This document shows, piece after piece, positions 1 to 11,337 of a stretch of DNA of 64,000 bases (positions are counted from its first letter, which is position 1; every line of letters starts with the position of its first letter). The position numbers and the translations under genes are program-made. This stretch comes from Ligula intestinalis (Eukaryota > Platyhelminthes > Cestoda > Diphyllobothriidea > Diphyllobothriidae): contig JAYGXS010000010.1 in the NCBI GenBank assembly GCA_036362985.1, forward strand, positions 12,908,958 to 12,972,957, read 5' to 3'. A model generated the notes under the pieces. It saw nothing but the letters and a program-made list of their open reading frames with translations. It did not search any database and was not told the DNA's origin.

Positions 1-1080
1 ATAAGAAGTGCGCGCGGCGCTACGCGCCGCGGACTATACTAATTTAACTTCGGAATGGTAAGTTGGACCTGGGGTAAGTTAAAGTAAACGACCTCCTAAC
101 CAGCATTTCAATTTTTCGGGAAATTCAAGAAACCTACAATTTGATAATCGAGTTTCTCCGCAATCAGTTTAACGATAATACAGACTAGGGAATCCTACAC
201 ATATAAATCAACAACACTTCTAAATACAGTAAAATAAAAACGCATTAAGCATTAATTAAAGTATATTCCACTGCGTGTCCTTATTTCCCATCCTATAACC
301 ACCGTTTTCAAAGGAAAACATGCAGTAAGTAGGTATTACTGAGTGGGCCTACATAAGCTACTGTTGTCGTGATTTTTTCCGCATTCAAACCCTTAGCTTG
401 ACCCTCACATTATCTGTACGTTAAATCCTACCGTGCAACCGATGGCGCTTTTAATGACGTTGAAGTTCTTCCCCCATGCGAACATTGAAGTTGACTTTTT
501 GTTTAATTTAAAACGAAGACCTTATTCCAAAAATAACACTGAAAACATCCCAGCAATTGAAATAATGTATCTAATTATACAACTAGCAATACTGAGTAGT
601 TGTTCGTGAGTATTATTTTCCAATACCGTGCAGTTGTCTGCTTTTCGCTGGTAGATATATAAACAAACTCTTAAGTAAATCTAGGATTTTTTAGTCATCC
701 ACGTGTTTATATACTTTACTCAGCCAGCTTATAGACAAAAGGGAGTTAAGAGGCATTCGCCCATCTTCTCCATAAAAAAGTGAACTCTGTTACGACTCCT
801 GCGGCAGTCCCTCAACTGCTTATTACACCTTGAAGTCGGCATCTAGAGCAAAACTACTTTGACCTGACTGTATTTCTCCGTTTTTGGCAAAACGACACTA
901 TTTTAACTGATATCGAAACTTTAAACGAATAGAAGTGTTGTCTCAGCGATCGAGTCGTCTTCTTTTCGCTATTTTAAATCCCGCTTTGCTCTCGAGCACA
1001 CAGTGCCCTAATCCAAACCAACTGCCGTATTTAAGGCCTGCAATTTGTAAGAGAATCCCATTGCACCGGATTGTTTAAGA
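1..1080. other. no recognisable gene
   Basis: AT-rich sequence with no coding match or repeat that I can name. It lies upstream of the small membrane-protein gene and may hold its promoter, or an upstream intron if that gene has earlier exons. Confidence 0.4.
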
Positions 1081-1143
1081 TGACACAAAGGAAAACAAGC
1101 AATAGGTTAGATAGGTTAGAATCTGCCATTCCAGTCATCACTT

Positions 1144-1173
1144 GGTTTCTATTTTCTTGGTCCTTCTACGCAG
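1144..1173 (+). promoter_or_regulatory. Splice acceptor (cis or spliced-leader) before the orphan gene
   Basis: A run of T and C interrupted by a few purines ends in CAG at 1173, three bases before the ATG. No upstream exon joining in phase was found in the preceding 100 bases, so a trans-splicing acceptor is a fair alternative. Confidence 0.5.
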
Positions 1174-1176
1174 GAT

Positions 1177-1749
1177 ATGATTGCCGGTGTGGAATACTGT
1201 GGCCGCACGTATAAGGGAAGACAGCCGCAGCCACCACCTAGACGGCCCAGGCCGCCATCTCGGAAGAAGCCGGAGTCAGTACTACCGGTAGATGATCAAA
1301 TAAGGCGCTCCAGTGTCCCCACCTACGGAGCCATCTTCTGGATGTTTACTTGCGTGATGGGACTTCTCACGCTGGTGATATACTTCTTCCTCGAAGGCAC
1401 TGGATTCATACTGTCCAGGATTGCCAGAGGTAAACGTCGACGCCGACCGCCACCTCGCAGGAAACGTGGAAAGCAGCAGTACCTGACAGAGATGGCGATC
1501 TTTCGGGACATACCGATTCAGACTGAGGAATCCTGGATCTGTAGCCATGGAGTGCCACATCTGCGGCAGGAACTCATTCTGCTGCGTGACCTTGGTATCC
1601 AGACCGATGCGCCGGCGGAGGGTGATCAGGCGAAGGGTGAAAAGGAGGAAGGCGTAAAAGCAACTGACGCAGATCTGGAGACTGCTGGTAGGAGCAACAA
1701 ATCTTCGGGTCGCGCTGAAGTGGTTAGTAGGCCAAGTCAGACTCGATAA
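1177..1749 (+). CDS. Orphan single-pass membrane protein, 190 aa
   Basis: I do not recognise a family. The N-terminal ~45 residues are rich in Pro and Arg (QPPPRRPRPPSRKK). One hydrophobic helix lies at about residues 50-76 (IFWMFTCVMGLLTLVIYFFL), followed by a strongly basic stop-transfer stretch (RGKRRRRPPPRRKRGK) and an acidic, low-complexity C-terminus. This suggests a single membrane anchor with the basic segment in the cytosol, but no function can be assigned. A pyrimidine-rich tract ending in CAG at 1171-1173 is an excellent splice acceptor and leaves GAT before the ATG, in frame. The reading frame may therefore continue from an upstream exon, or the site may be a spliced-leader acceptor. 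A perfect AATAAA lies 100 nt after the stop. Confidence 0.6.
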   Translation: MIAGVEYCGRTYKGRQPQPPPRRPRPPSRKKPESVLPVDDQIRRSSVPTYGAIFWMFTCVMGLLTLVIYFFLEGTGFILSRIARGKRRRRPPPRRKRGKQQYLTEMAIFRDIPIQTEESWICSHGVPHLRQELILLRDLGIQTDAPAEGDQAKGEKEEGVKATDADLETAGRSNKSSGRAEVVSRPSQTR

Positions 1750-1848
1750 TCCAAAATCACATGAGGGGGATAAGTTGTGAGGGTTTCTTCGGAGTCCTGG
1801 CATTGTTTTTTACGAGAGTTTTTGTGCGTTTTTAGACTTTTGTGTGTG

Positions 1849-1854
1849 AATAAA
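1849..1854 (+). terminator. Polyadenylation signal AATAAA
   Basis: Canonical hexamer 100 nt downstream of the TAA at 1747-1749, followed by T/G-rich sequence. Confidence 0.65.
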
Positions 1855-1859
1855 CTACT

Positions 1860-3850
1860 GTTTAGTATACTTGCAGTATTCGCACATTTTTGAGGAGTGC
1901 ATTCGTTAGAAGGGTAATTGTGGAAGTCAACTACGGGTTATGAGTCAGCATACATTCATGGATTTCAAGTTCCAGATGGGCAGCTTTATTAGCACCATTG
2001 AAGATCCCCAATAGCTGATTAGACGATCCAACTTACGCGTCAACCTCTCGGGTCGTTTGCTGATTTACATACTTGCATAATAAACTCTACTAATTGAAGG
2101 TGAGTAGCTGATCAATGTTACAGAAAGGCTATATATTGGAACTGTGCAGGCATGCACCTATGATGCGCTTCATGTTTTTTGAACGTTCTTTGGCTGACGC
2201 CTAGAGCAGTGGATGTGACGTCACACTTTTGCATAGTGCCCTATCGTTAAGAGGACCCTTTCAATTGCAGGATTTATGGAGAAAATAGTCCGAATTATGA
2301 TTCCTGTCCGCATAAAGTAATTCGCAATAGCGGATTTTTTTGAAGACCATCCTCCCTTCCAGCTTTAAAGTCTTAATTCCGATAGCATCCATTATATTGT
2401 CCCGCCGGGAGTTTAGGGGACGTATTCTCAGTTCTTTGAATGATTCCTTATTTAAGCACCTTATAAGATAAGTTTCGCTAACTTTTGATACCACCTTTAA
2501 TCCGATGATCTGTCTCGTCAATAGCTGATGCTTTGAGACCGTGCAGACACGCATTGCAAATGCCTACTTTTCAAAACGTTTGTGTTCGTCCATTGAGTTG
2601 TTTATGAGTAAAAGCAAGCACGTTTTCTGCAGGCCTCCCAAACTAAATGTGTATTTCATTCCTTCACAGTTTTGACACTGCAGACCATGGCCTATTAATG
2701 GGCATAGGGCCAGACATACGAAAGTCAGATTTTAGAGTAAAATGGTGTACCTCTTTTTTAACTGAAGCACCCATTGCCACTAACTGCCCCAAAATCAGCT
2801 ATAGATGATAAGTCAATACTTTAGTCTCTCCTAGGCAAAGTATTTCCTTAAGGTCGCTGTGTTTTTGTTGCAAATACGACAACGGATTTAGGTGTAGCCT
2901 CATTTTATCGCTATTTGATGAACAGTCTACTTATTTCATTTGAGTATGTAGCTTTTTGATGCAGCATAGTCCGGAAAGAAACCACGCTCAGCCGCTAAAC
3001 TTCCCTTGGCAGTTTAAGCTTTCAGTAAGCCTTTGGTACTGGGTCACATTTACAGGGCTTTGGTTTACGGCGAAGGTTTACAGTTGAATGTGGTTTATTA
3101 AGTTGCGGCATTACTCTTAGGTGAAAGGGTTAGGTTAAGGAGTTAAAACTGGGGTTGTCGGGCTATGTCACTATTATAAATAATCACGTAATTGTTTTAC
3201 TTTTTTGTTCGTCCAGCACTACATATTTAATGCATACATTCAATGTAATTATCACTGAATAATTGATTTACCGCACCGTCTACTACTAAAACAATGCTGA
3301 AACTGCTCTAAGTTTGCCGCACGTAACACTCGTGTTTTCCTTGATGCAAATGGTTGCTAGTGACGACCATCGACCTCGGCTAAACCTTGGCAGTCACGAC
3401 ATATATACGCCCGCAGTTGTCTAGTGACCTGGATGCATCCTGTACCAAGAGTCTCATGCTTTCCACGCGTTGCGTCCTGACTGACTCAAAAGCAAGCAGA
3501 AAGGCCGAATTCATCCTCCGAAAGCAACATAAAAATACCGCCTTTTAATATGTGCGCTAGATACGAGCTAGAATGCTTTTTGTCTTAACGAGTCTATTTG
3601 GCATACCTATGTTTTCAGCGATTCGTTTTCGGGCCGGTAAAATCGTATGGATAATGAAAATATCAAAAGTCGATAGGGTTACTTGTCTTATGATTACAAC
3701 TCATCGTTTTCGAGCCAGCCAGAGCAATTACAATAGGTTGTGATTGTTGATCGTGGGTCGAGTACATGAAGTAAAAAGTACTATCACTTGCGTGCAATGA
3801 ACAATCGTCACGAGGGGATGAGCGTGACGTGTGACGGCCATCTGATGTCG
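1860..3850. other. no recognisable gene
   Basis: No convincing gene seen. A 97-codon minus-strand frame at 2261-2554 faintly resembles a retroelement protease-type segment but has no diagnostic motif, so it is not called. Confidence 0.35.
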
Positions 3851-3853
3851 GCG

Positions 3854-4800
3854 TCATTCACAGAAGTGATAATGCTTAGATTGGCGTCTTCTGAAAACAA
3901 AACATTGGATTGGCCGGCCACATAGCCACTGCTTCGGCTGTTGCTGGCACTCGTTGGCGTAGATCCTCAGATAAGTTGGCTGGTTTCGGTAGACAAGCTG
4001 AAAAGCTTCGCTAGGATCTATAGGGACAGGTGAAAGAGTAAAGGCACATCGAAGTGGCCTGCAACAGCAGTCGGCCTTCATTTCGCAAGCATAGGAGGGG
4101 AAAAGTCGTGAAGAATACGCGTAAAGTCACCGTGAAGAAATCGCTTGTGACGGCTGTGTTCTCATGTCGTCTTATCAGCTCGCTTGCTGCATCGTCTAAT
4201 AAAGGCAGTTTTTTTGACAGTTACATTCGTAAATATTCCTGAGGATGAACCGTTTTGGGTATGCCTTTGCAATAAGCAGGTTCTGTAGAGGCTGCAGTTC
4301 TGCCTCAACATTTTCTAGAGAGTAGATCCTTTGTTCTCGTATGATTCCTTCTCTGGACCACATTTCGTATCATTTTTTGAGAGAAAACTGTGAAAGTTGA
4401 TATATTGTTCGGCCCAGGCTTTCTGGACTACCCTACGCTGAATAAATCCAGCTTTTTGTCTTTGTAGAAGGACATAGACGAACACAATTCCATTTTCTAA
4501 TTTAGACTCTTCAGAAAACCTGAGCACTGTTCAACATCTGGAAGAGAGCGTCGATTTCAGTATTATGTTCTGTCAGACAGAAAATGTCCTCCACCTATTG
4601 ATCGGAAAATTTGAGGTCATCGATGGACTCGTCTTCATCTTCTTGTCCATAAAAACATTTGCCAAGAAATGGCCTAAGCGGTGAGCCCATCAATACACCA
4701 TCTATCTGTCTATAAAACCGGTAATTGTAGAGAAATTATACCTTTTTGTGCATTATGTAAGTAGTTCTTTAAGGGGTTTTCATAGGCATAGCAATAGGGT
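3854..4800 (-). mobile_element. Penelope-like element remnant (RT plus GIY-YIG end)
   Basis: Reading down the minus strand from about 4790, a broken frame gives FYRQIDGV then MGSPLRPFLG, the palm signature of PLE reverse transcriptases. It continues with a decayed catalytic box (VEDIFCLTEHNTEID where YVDD is expected). A thumb-like segment follows at 4315-4527 (VLLQRQKAGFIQRRV, QYINFHSFL). At about 3860-4080 the tail of the GIY-YIG endonuclease region is recognisable (IDPSEAFQLVYR), although the nuclease core is lost. Stops and frameshifts throughout make it a dead copy. PLEs copy themselves by reverse transcription and cut targets with the C-terminal nuclease. Confidence 0.75.
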
Positions 4801-5484
4801 TGTTCGTGTCCAAAATAACGTCACCGAAGTTCCTACCATGGCTACATTGATATAAAAAACTATGCAGCCAATGATAGCATCTACCATCCACCAACGTTCA
4901 TTTTCTTAAAAGCGTCGTCGAAGTCAATGTTATTTTGACTATATACCTGAAAACCCTCATAAAAGATCATCCCATTATCCTCAGGTTAAGTGATTTCCTT
5001 TCATGGCCGTGGTCATTTTCGGGGTTCTCCTTTATTGTTGTAATGACTCAGTATATGGCAAGTGTCCATAACCCAATTAACTTTGCGCTGCCCGGTCGAG
5101 ACATTTTTCACATTTTGCTCTGTCTATGCTGGTTACTTTTGTCAATAACTGTAAGCAGGTATCATTCTTTTGCAACTCACCAACATCGACAATTCTCCGT
5201 AGGATGAGAACACGAAGAAACAAGCGTGTGAAGAAGTGGAAATGGAGAAGTTGAAAGCCAATCTGTCTCCATCGTTGATGTGAATGTCGTGAAAAACTTG
5301 ACTTGTTAGTATTGCATGATCTTTGTCCTTTTAAAATGACCTTTTATTTACCTTACCATCTGCTCTCCGTGAATGGAGCCATTTTTGCTGAAAATTCAGG
5401 TTTGTAAAATCCTCAATCTAGCATTCCCTTCACCATTAACTTGTAGTAACTAGCTTCATAAGAATTTTACTTGTGAACGCTTGT
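4801..5484. other. no recognisable gene
   Basis: Probably more of the decayed PLE at its left edge. A 90-codon plus-strand frame at 4935-5207 has no identifiable motif. Confidence 0.3.
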
Positions 5485-5815
5485 CATGACTAGCTCATGT
5501 CGAAGTGAACTTTGGGAACGCTTGCTGCTTCAGGCCTCTGCAACAACCAATCACAGGCCGACTCACACAGGACTTCATGTGACGACTAGCGAGCAGACAT
5601 CACTTCAGGCGACGTCTGCGGGCTTGCGGTTGAGCGCTCGTCTGATAATCAATTTCCTACTGCCTATTCTTCCATTCATTCTCTAGCGAATATATTCCTC
5701 CTACCACTCTGGCCTTTTCGTGACTTACCTCTTCTCCCAATGAACCGGGTCCAGAAGATCGTAACTGATAGGGTTAACCCTAATACTCTTAAAACCACGC
5801 TATAAACCCAACGCT
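5485..5815 (+). repeat. Short dispersed repeat, family A copy 1
   Basis: Shares with the other copies the order AACCAATCACAGG, then a pyrimidine-rich TATTCCTCC segment with CTCTGGCC, then AACCGGG, AGATCG and a terminal TAGGGTTAACC. It has no coding capacity. Confidence 0.6.
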
Positions 5816-6540
5816 GAAGCCGCTAAAATGTAACCTAGGTTAGGGCCGTGGACTGCGCCGACTGTCTGTGCAACAGCATTAACAAGAGCATAATTGATTT
5901 CGGAAAATTATCTGTGAATCCATCGCGTCACAAATGCAGACCTACTGCCAGCCCTCTTACTCGCTCCGCCATCTCATTCCGCACTGTACCCGCACATACA
6001 ATAGATTGTATATCTGATGAAATATGAGGATTACAATTTTAGTGGGGGATCTAACACAAATTTGGGATTGTTTATTTTGTTCATGGAATTAAGGTGACGC
6101 GCAGAATATTGTTTATTAGAAAAGAGATCAGTTCAGACAAGGATACTGGAGCAAACAGGGACAGAATGGGGATAGAATGGGACCAACGCTTGTTGATATC
6201 TAAAGCACTTTCTACGCTATTAAACGCTGTAGACTATAACTTTTTGTTTGTGTGTGTTTTACTATAAAAGAACGTTAATGAAAACCAACAACCTTTTATT
6301 TATATCTGTACAGAGAAGATGAAAAACTCTTTTGCCTTCCGGAAATTGAGGTAAGTGCACATGTAAGATAAAGCATTATTGGCGGGAAAAGAAGAGCAGA
6401 GGCAATTTACAACATTTTATATTTCGAATCCGTTAAGTTGTGTGCTATAATAATACTTATTAAACGCACAAGACCATAATATTGTTTTACTACGCTATAA
6501 TTAGGACCCTTAAACAAATATGTATGAGGTATCGCAAAAT
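5816..6540. other. no recognisable gene
   Basis: AT-rich sequence between repeat copies. No gene, RNA or named repeat seen. Confidence 0.35.
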
Positions 6541-6862
6541 TTCATAATTTTTCTCTGAAACACAGAAAGCAAACCCCGTCAAACACATGTGATAAGGTGT
6601 GCGCGGTCGGATTTGGGACTTGTTCGTCTATGCGGGGGCCCGTTTCCGAGGGCAGTGGTTCGCCGTGGGCGGTCGTGTTAGGTGGTTTTGCCCATGGCAA
6701 CTGCGGTGCCGCGGCAAAATTATTTTTGGCGCACAGCGCAGTCGGCGTAGCCCCTGCCATCGCAAACAGACGCTGACTGAAGAGTTTTGAATAGGTTGAA
6801 GGCACCTTGTTGATCACTCGGAAGGCTTCCTTGGCCTCCACGCGATGGTCTGAATCTACCAG
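6541..6862 (-). mobile_element. Penelope-like element, C-terminal fragment
   Basis: The minus strand reads LVDSDHRVEAKEAFRVI and then a region ending AAPQLPWAKP. This matches, segment by segment, the end of the PLE at 62530-62880 (VDSGHRVDPKEAFKVI ... PSLAWP). It is only the extreme C-terminus after the GIY-YIG core plus 3' flank. It abuts the plus-strand LINE that begins at about 6845, so one element inserted against the other. Confidence 0.75.
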
Positions 6863-6983
6863 ATGCGCTAGAAAGGAACTGAGTTTGCTTCAGAAGATTG
6901 ACGAGCTCAAAGTTTGTATAGCTTACCTACAGCCGGATGTCATATCCATTACAGAGACCTGGCTACAGGCCGACGTAATGGAT

Positions 6984-7383
6984 NNNNNNNNNNNNNNNNN
7001 NNNNNNNNNNNNNNNNNNNNNNNNNNNNNNNNNNNNNNNNNNNNNNNNNNNNNNNNNNNNNNNNNNNNNNNNNNNNNNNNNNNNNNNNNNNNNNNNNNNN
7101 NNNNNNNNNNNNNNNNNNNNNNNNNNNNNNNNNNNNNNNNNNNNNNNNNNNNNNNNNNNNNNNNNNNNNNNNNNNNNNNNNNNNNNNNNNNNNNNNNNNN
7201 NNNNNNNNNNNNNNNNNNNNNNNNNNNNNNNNNNNNNNNNNNNNNNNNNNNNNNNNNNNNNNNNNNNNNNNNNNNNNNNNNNNNNNNNNNNNNNNNNNNN
7301 NNNNNNNNNNNNNNNNNNNNNNNNNNNNNNNNNNNNNNNNNNNNNNNNNNNNNNNNNNNNNNNNNNNNNNNNNNNNNNNNNNN
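6984..7383. other. Assembly gap (400 N)
   Basis: Exactly 400 undetermined bases inside the LINE endonuclease. The right edge opens directly into a PLE 3' tail, so the gap probably hides part of a nested PLE. Confidence 0.98.
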
Positions 7384-7487
7384 CTCAGACTTGTTTACGA
7401 TTACCTATGACTAAGGATTCCCGACGGAATCCGAAACGTCAGGCAAATAAAAACTCTTGTTCCAGTGATCGCATCTTCGTCTTCTGA
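7384..7487 (+). mobile_element. Penelope-like 3' tail with hammerhead-like motif
   Basis: Contains a perfect 7-bp stem, GGATTCC (7415-7421) and GGAATCC (7426-7432), with loop CGAC. It is followed directly by GAAAC at 7433-7437 and by the shared tail GTCAGGCAAATAAA and TTCCAGTGATCGCATC. The expected CUGAUGA upstream is changed to CTATGACTA. The LINE endonuclease reading frame resumes immediately after it. Confidence 0.75.
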
Positions 7488-9249
7488 AGGGATAGCAGTG
7501 TTTGTCAAGAAGGGCATCAATACGTCAGAACGCAAAATGAGTTCCTCTCATGATTGTGAAACTTTATGGCTTAAACTAAAAACGCGTGGTGCACCCACTT
7601 TACATTTCATGACTGTCTATAGACCGCCAAATCAATCTCCAGAGGGTGGTGAGACTTTGTTTGGACTAATGCGTAAACAAGCTCAAAATGGAAACACGCT
7701 GATCACTGGAGGTTTTAACGCCCCTCTGATTAACTGGAATGAGCTATCAGTTAGGGGTTCTCATGAGTCTTTTTAGCTCCAGACTCTTAAAGCTGACGAG
7801 AGGCCCCTCTCGCGTGCAGAATGTTGGATTCTCAACGAGAATAAAAGAAGCACAAACAGCGAACTGTTTTGGCCTCGTGTTATCGAAAGACCCGATTGAT
7901 ACAAACGAAATTAGGTCAATTGCGCCTCTTGGAAAGAGTGATCATGCCATGATCCTGTGGGAATATGCTTCGAACACCAATCAACCGAAAAATACGGAGT
8001 TTCGATTAGACTACTGGTGCGGAAATTACACCGCAATGAGAAATGAACTAGCAGCAATAAATTGGTATGACCGCCTAACCGGTAGCCCGGATGCCGACTG
8101 GAACATTGTCAGGGATCTTATGAGTGAGGTTATGCATCGAAACTGTCCGCTGAAAAAAAAAGTACAAAAGGCGAGCAGGTCCATCTGGTTAACGCAAGAT
8201 CTAAAGAGCAAAATAAACCACATGAATGAACTCTGGAGAAGGTACGCATCAACACGCCAACCTACACACTACGAAGAATTCCGCCAAAAGCGGAACGAGG
8301 TTAGATCGAACATTCGAAAAGCGTGGAAAGACTGCGAAGCGAAAATTATCGAGCGGGCCATAACGAAGCCAAAGGTGCTCTACAGTTACATCAACAGCAG
8401 GCTAAAAAACAGACACAGTTGCAGTACTAAAAGGTGAAAATAATAAAAAAAATTATAGACAATCTCGAAAAGGCAGAACATCTTAGCAAGTTTTTTGCAT
8501 CTATTTTCACTGAAGTACTGCATTTAATGCAGAGAGTAATGGCAGAATTATGGAGGACCTCCTTTTCACAGAAAAAGATGTGAGGAATGAAATTCTTGCG
8601 CTTAATGAAGCTAAGTCTCCGGGTCCAGACAAAATACCAGCAAAGGTATTGCAAGAACTGGCTTCGGAACTTTCCAGACCGCTTACACACATTTTTCCGT
8701 TGTCCTTTGATCGAGGCCTCCTCCCATCCGATTGGAAAGTTGCGAACATATACCCTATTCACAAGAGTGGATCCAGAACCAGCGTGAACAACTATTGACC
8801 AGTGAGCCTAGCTTGCATCTGTTTTAAATTTATGGAAAGGATTATCAAAAAGGCCACCATGAAGTTACTCGAAGAAAAAGACTTCTTTGACGGTGCCCAA
8901 CACGGGTTTCGAGGAAACCACTCCTGCCTGACCAATATGCTTTATTCTGTGGAGCAATGGTCCAAGTCATTAGACGAAAATACCCCCGTATATGTTGTAA
9001 ACATAGACTTTAAAAAAGCCTTCGATAGTGTCCATCACCAACAGCTACCCTACTGTGTGTATGCAACTATATACGTAAGGCTTACGCAGTAGGTGGTGTA
9101 GCTGATGAAATGTAAGGATTTTACAAGAAAATCCAAAAGTCTCAATGTATAAAAGTAAACATCCTAATAGAAGATGACGTTTTATAGTTTATCGCGTAAT
9201 GTGATTTAGTAAAGTAAAACCAGCTAGAGCTGCAAACACAGTTTGCAAA

Positions 9250-10325
9250 CCTGCTAAATCAAAACACATGACCTTCAGCGAGTATCAGCTGAGAGTGTGC
9301 GGCACGTTAAGTCCACACCAGTTAACTTTTCATATAAATATTTAAAGAGTTGCCGGAAACATCGGGGTCTGCTGATGAAAGCCCACATGGAGAAATTAAA
9401 ACAGCTCCGGCAGAACAAGATCCTAATAACGCGGCCAGATAAGGGAACGGGCGTTGTTCTAATGGACAGAGAAGACAGCTGCGAAAATATAATCCATTTT
9501 GTCAGACGAAAAAAGTTTGGTAAGACAGAAAACGATAAAGATTGAATGGATGAGGTTGAAACCCAGCTGTCTGATTGTCTGAAAAGACTTCAAAAGGACG
9601 GCGTCATAAGCGAATATGATTAAGAGTGTCTTCGTCCCACTGGCACACCCATACTTCGACTATACGGGCTGTCTAAGATCCAAAGCGATGGAATGCCCGT
9701 TCGTCCCATCCTAGATAGACAAACTCGCCATACCATGCTATAGCAAAATGGGTAGCAGACAAACTGAAACCCATAAGGAGTCAAACAGCACTTCACAGCG
9801 TCCCACACACCTTCGAATTCGTGGACGGTGTGAAAGACCTTGATCTGAACGGGATGATGCTCTCACTAGATGTCTCGTCCCCGCTCACGAACGTGCCGGT
9901 CGCAGAAACAGTAGACTAAATATGTGAATTCCTTACTGCTTTGAAGGAATAATTACTTAAATGCCCCTTGAATGTACAGTTCCGTTTTGACAATAACCTG
10001 TGCAGGCAATTGGACGGAGAAGCTATGGGCTCGCCCCTGGGCCCGCTTCTAGCAAATATATTCATGGGCAAACTAGAAGTTACGCAACTAAGTCACCAGT
10101 TATTTAATCTAACGTAATATAAACGGTACGTAGACGACATATTCGCAGTTGCATCAGATCAGACCAGATTCCTCTCCTATTACAAAGAAGACCTCTTCTG
10201 TGTCCTCAAGAGGGAGTTAAGCAATGCAAAATTTAGCCAATTAACAATAAATGGCAAAATGCAACATAAAGATATGGTAAAACTTGAGCTGTTTCTTAAA
10301 AAATTTCGTCAACCAATAAGATGAC
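9250..10325 (+). mobile_element. Penelope-like reverse transcriptase remnant
   Basis: A second PLE lineage on the plus strand. It opens with ILITRPDKGTGVVLMDRED (9400-9470), the N-terminal RT motif, followed by RLYGLSKIQSDGMPVRPIL near 9655. Then come LDVSSPLTNVPVAETVD near 9865, GEAMGSPLGPLLANIFMGKL near 10020 and YVDDIFAVA near 10130, so catalytic aspartates are still present. At least five stops or frameshifts interrupt it, and no GIY-YIG domain follows. It lies just downstream of the broken LINE. Confidence 0.85.
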
Positions 10326-10329
10326 AGCC

Positions 10330-11330
10330 TGGTGGATAAAGTTTAAAGGGCAGTACGCATAGATAGCGCTGATTTGCTGGTTTCACCACTAACATTAATA
10401 CTACCAGCATCACTGAAATTGTCCTACTGTACCTGCCTGATACTGTAATTTCGTACGGCTGTCCTTTAGATTAACACTTGTAGTGTGCTCTCTCCTTACT
10501 GTACTCATCAATTCTACTTTAAGATGTACTTGCACTATCCCACTATCAGTTAATTATAAATAACACTGCCGCTATCAGTACTATCAGTATAAAGAACTAG
10601 CAGTAGCAGCAAGAGTCCTAGCAGTAACAATGCGAAGCTAGTTAAAACATTACCTGCCTTATGAGACAGAATCACCTCATGTGATAAACTAATATTCCCA
10701 CCTGTTATACTGAATTGATATAAACTAGGATGAACATCATAGTTCTGAACCATTAGTGCTGATAAAGGAAGTTATCAAGCTTCCATGGCTAGTGGACTGC
10801 TAGAGAATCTTGCTTCCAACTAGACAGACAGCACTCCGCAAATTCTGAGCTAAAACTAGATATTGTAGATGTTACCAAAGTCCGAAATTTGAGCACGCAT
10901 CGGTGGCAGATATTAAGCGATCATCGAATACACATTATTAAACTCTATTGTTACTAAAATTCCAACATTTCTACATGCATGTACAGGCTTTAGCAAGTAT
11001 GATTACTAGAACCAGCACTTTAGCCTAGGCACAGTACTTATAACAGAAGTATCCTGACAAGTGGCACATGTCACATTGTTACCACCTAAATGCATGACAG
11101 ATCCGCAGCTCTTGTTGCATAAACCTTTCCCAAACCTTGAGTTGACTAATATCCCCTAATAGGTTTATAACTGCACACTAAACTAAAATGTCTCACATGT
11201 ATGCACAGGCCGCATGGTAGTCTACCACCTACGCGTCTTAGCAAGTATGGTTACTAGAATAAGCCCCCTAGAATAAAACTTTCAAAAGTAGTAAACTAAA
11301 GATCAAGGGAACACGGCCCAGACAAAACTC
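10330..11330. other. no recognisable gene
   Basis: Low-information sequence with many short CAGTA- and CTATCAG-like words. No coding region recognised. Confidence 0.35.
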
Positions 11331-11337
11331 CAACCAG

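Larger units (their letters stand above)
6845..9050 (+). mobile_element. CR1-like LINE, 3'-truncated and interrupted
   Basis: The endonuclease domain starts with LQPDVISITETWLQADV before the assembly gap and resumes after it with EGIAVFVKKGIN and VYRPPNQSPEG. A linker rich in charged helices follows (7739-8437, one frameshift near 7760). The reverse transcriptase begins at about 8550 with EAKSPGPDKIPAKVLQEL, has an in-frame TGA at 8796-8798, and reaches catalytic block A (NIDFKKAFDSVHH) before homology stops near 9050. The palm FADD box and thumb are missing, so this copy lacks its 3' half, which is unusual because LINEs normally lose their 5' end. A PLE tail and the gap lie inside the endonuclease domain. 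Confidence 0.85.
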
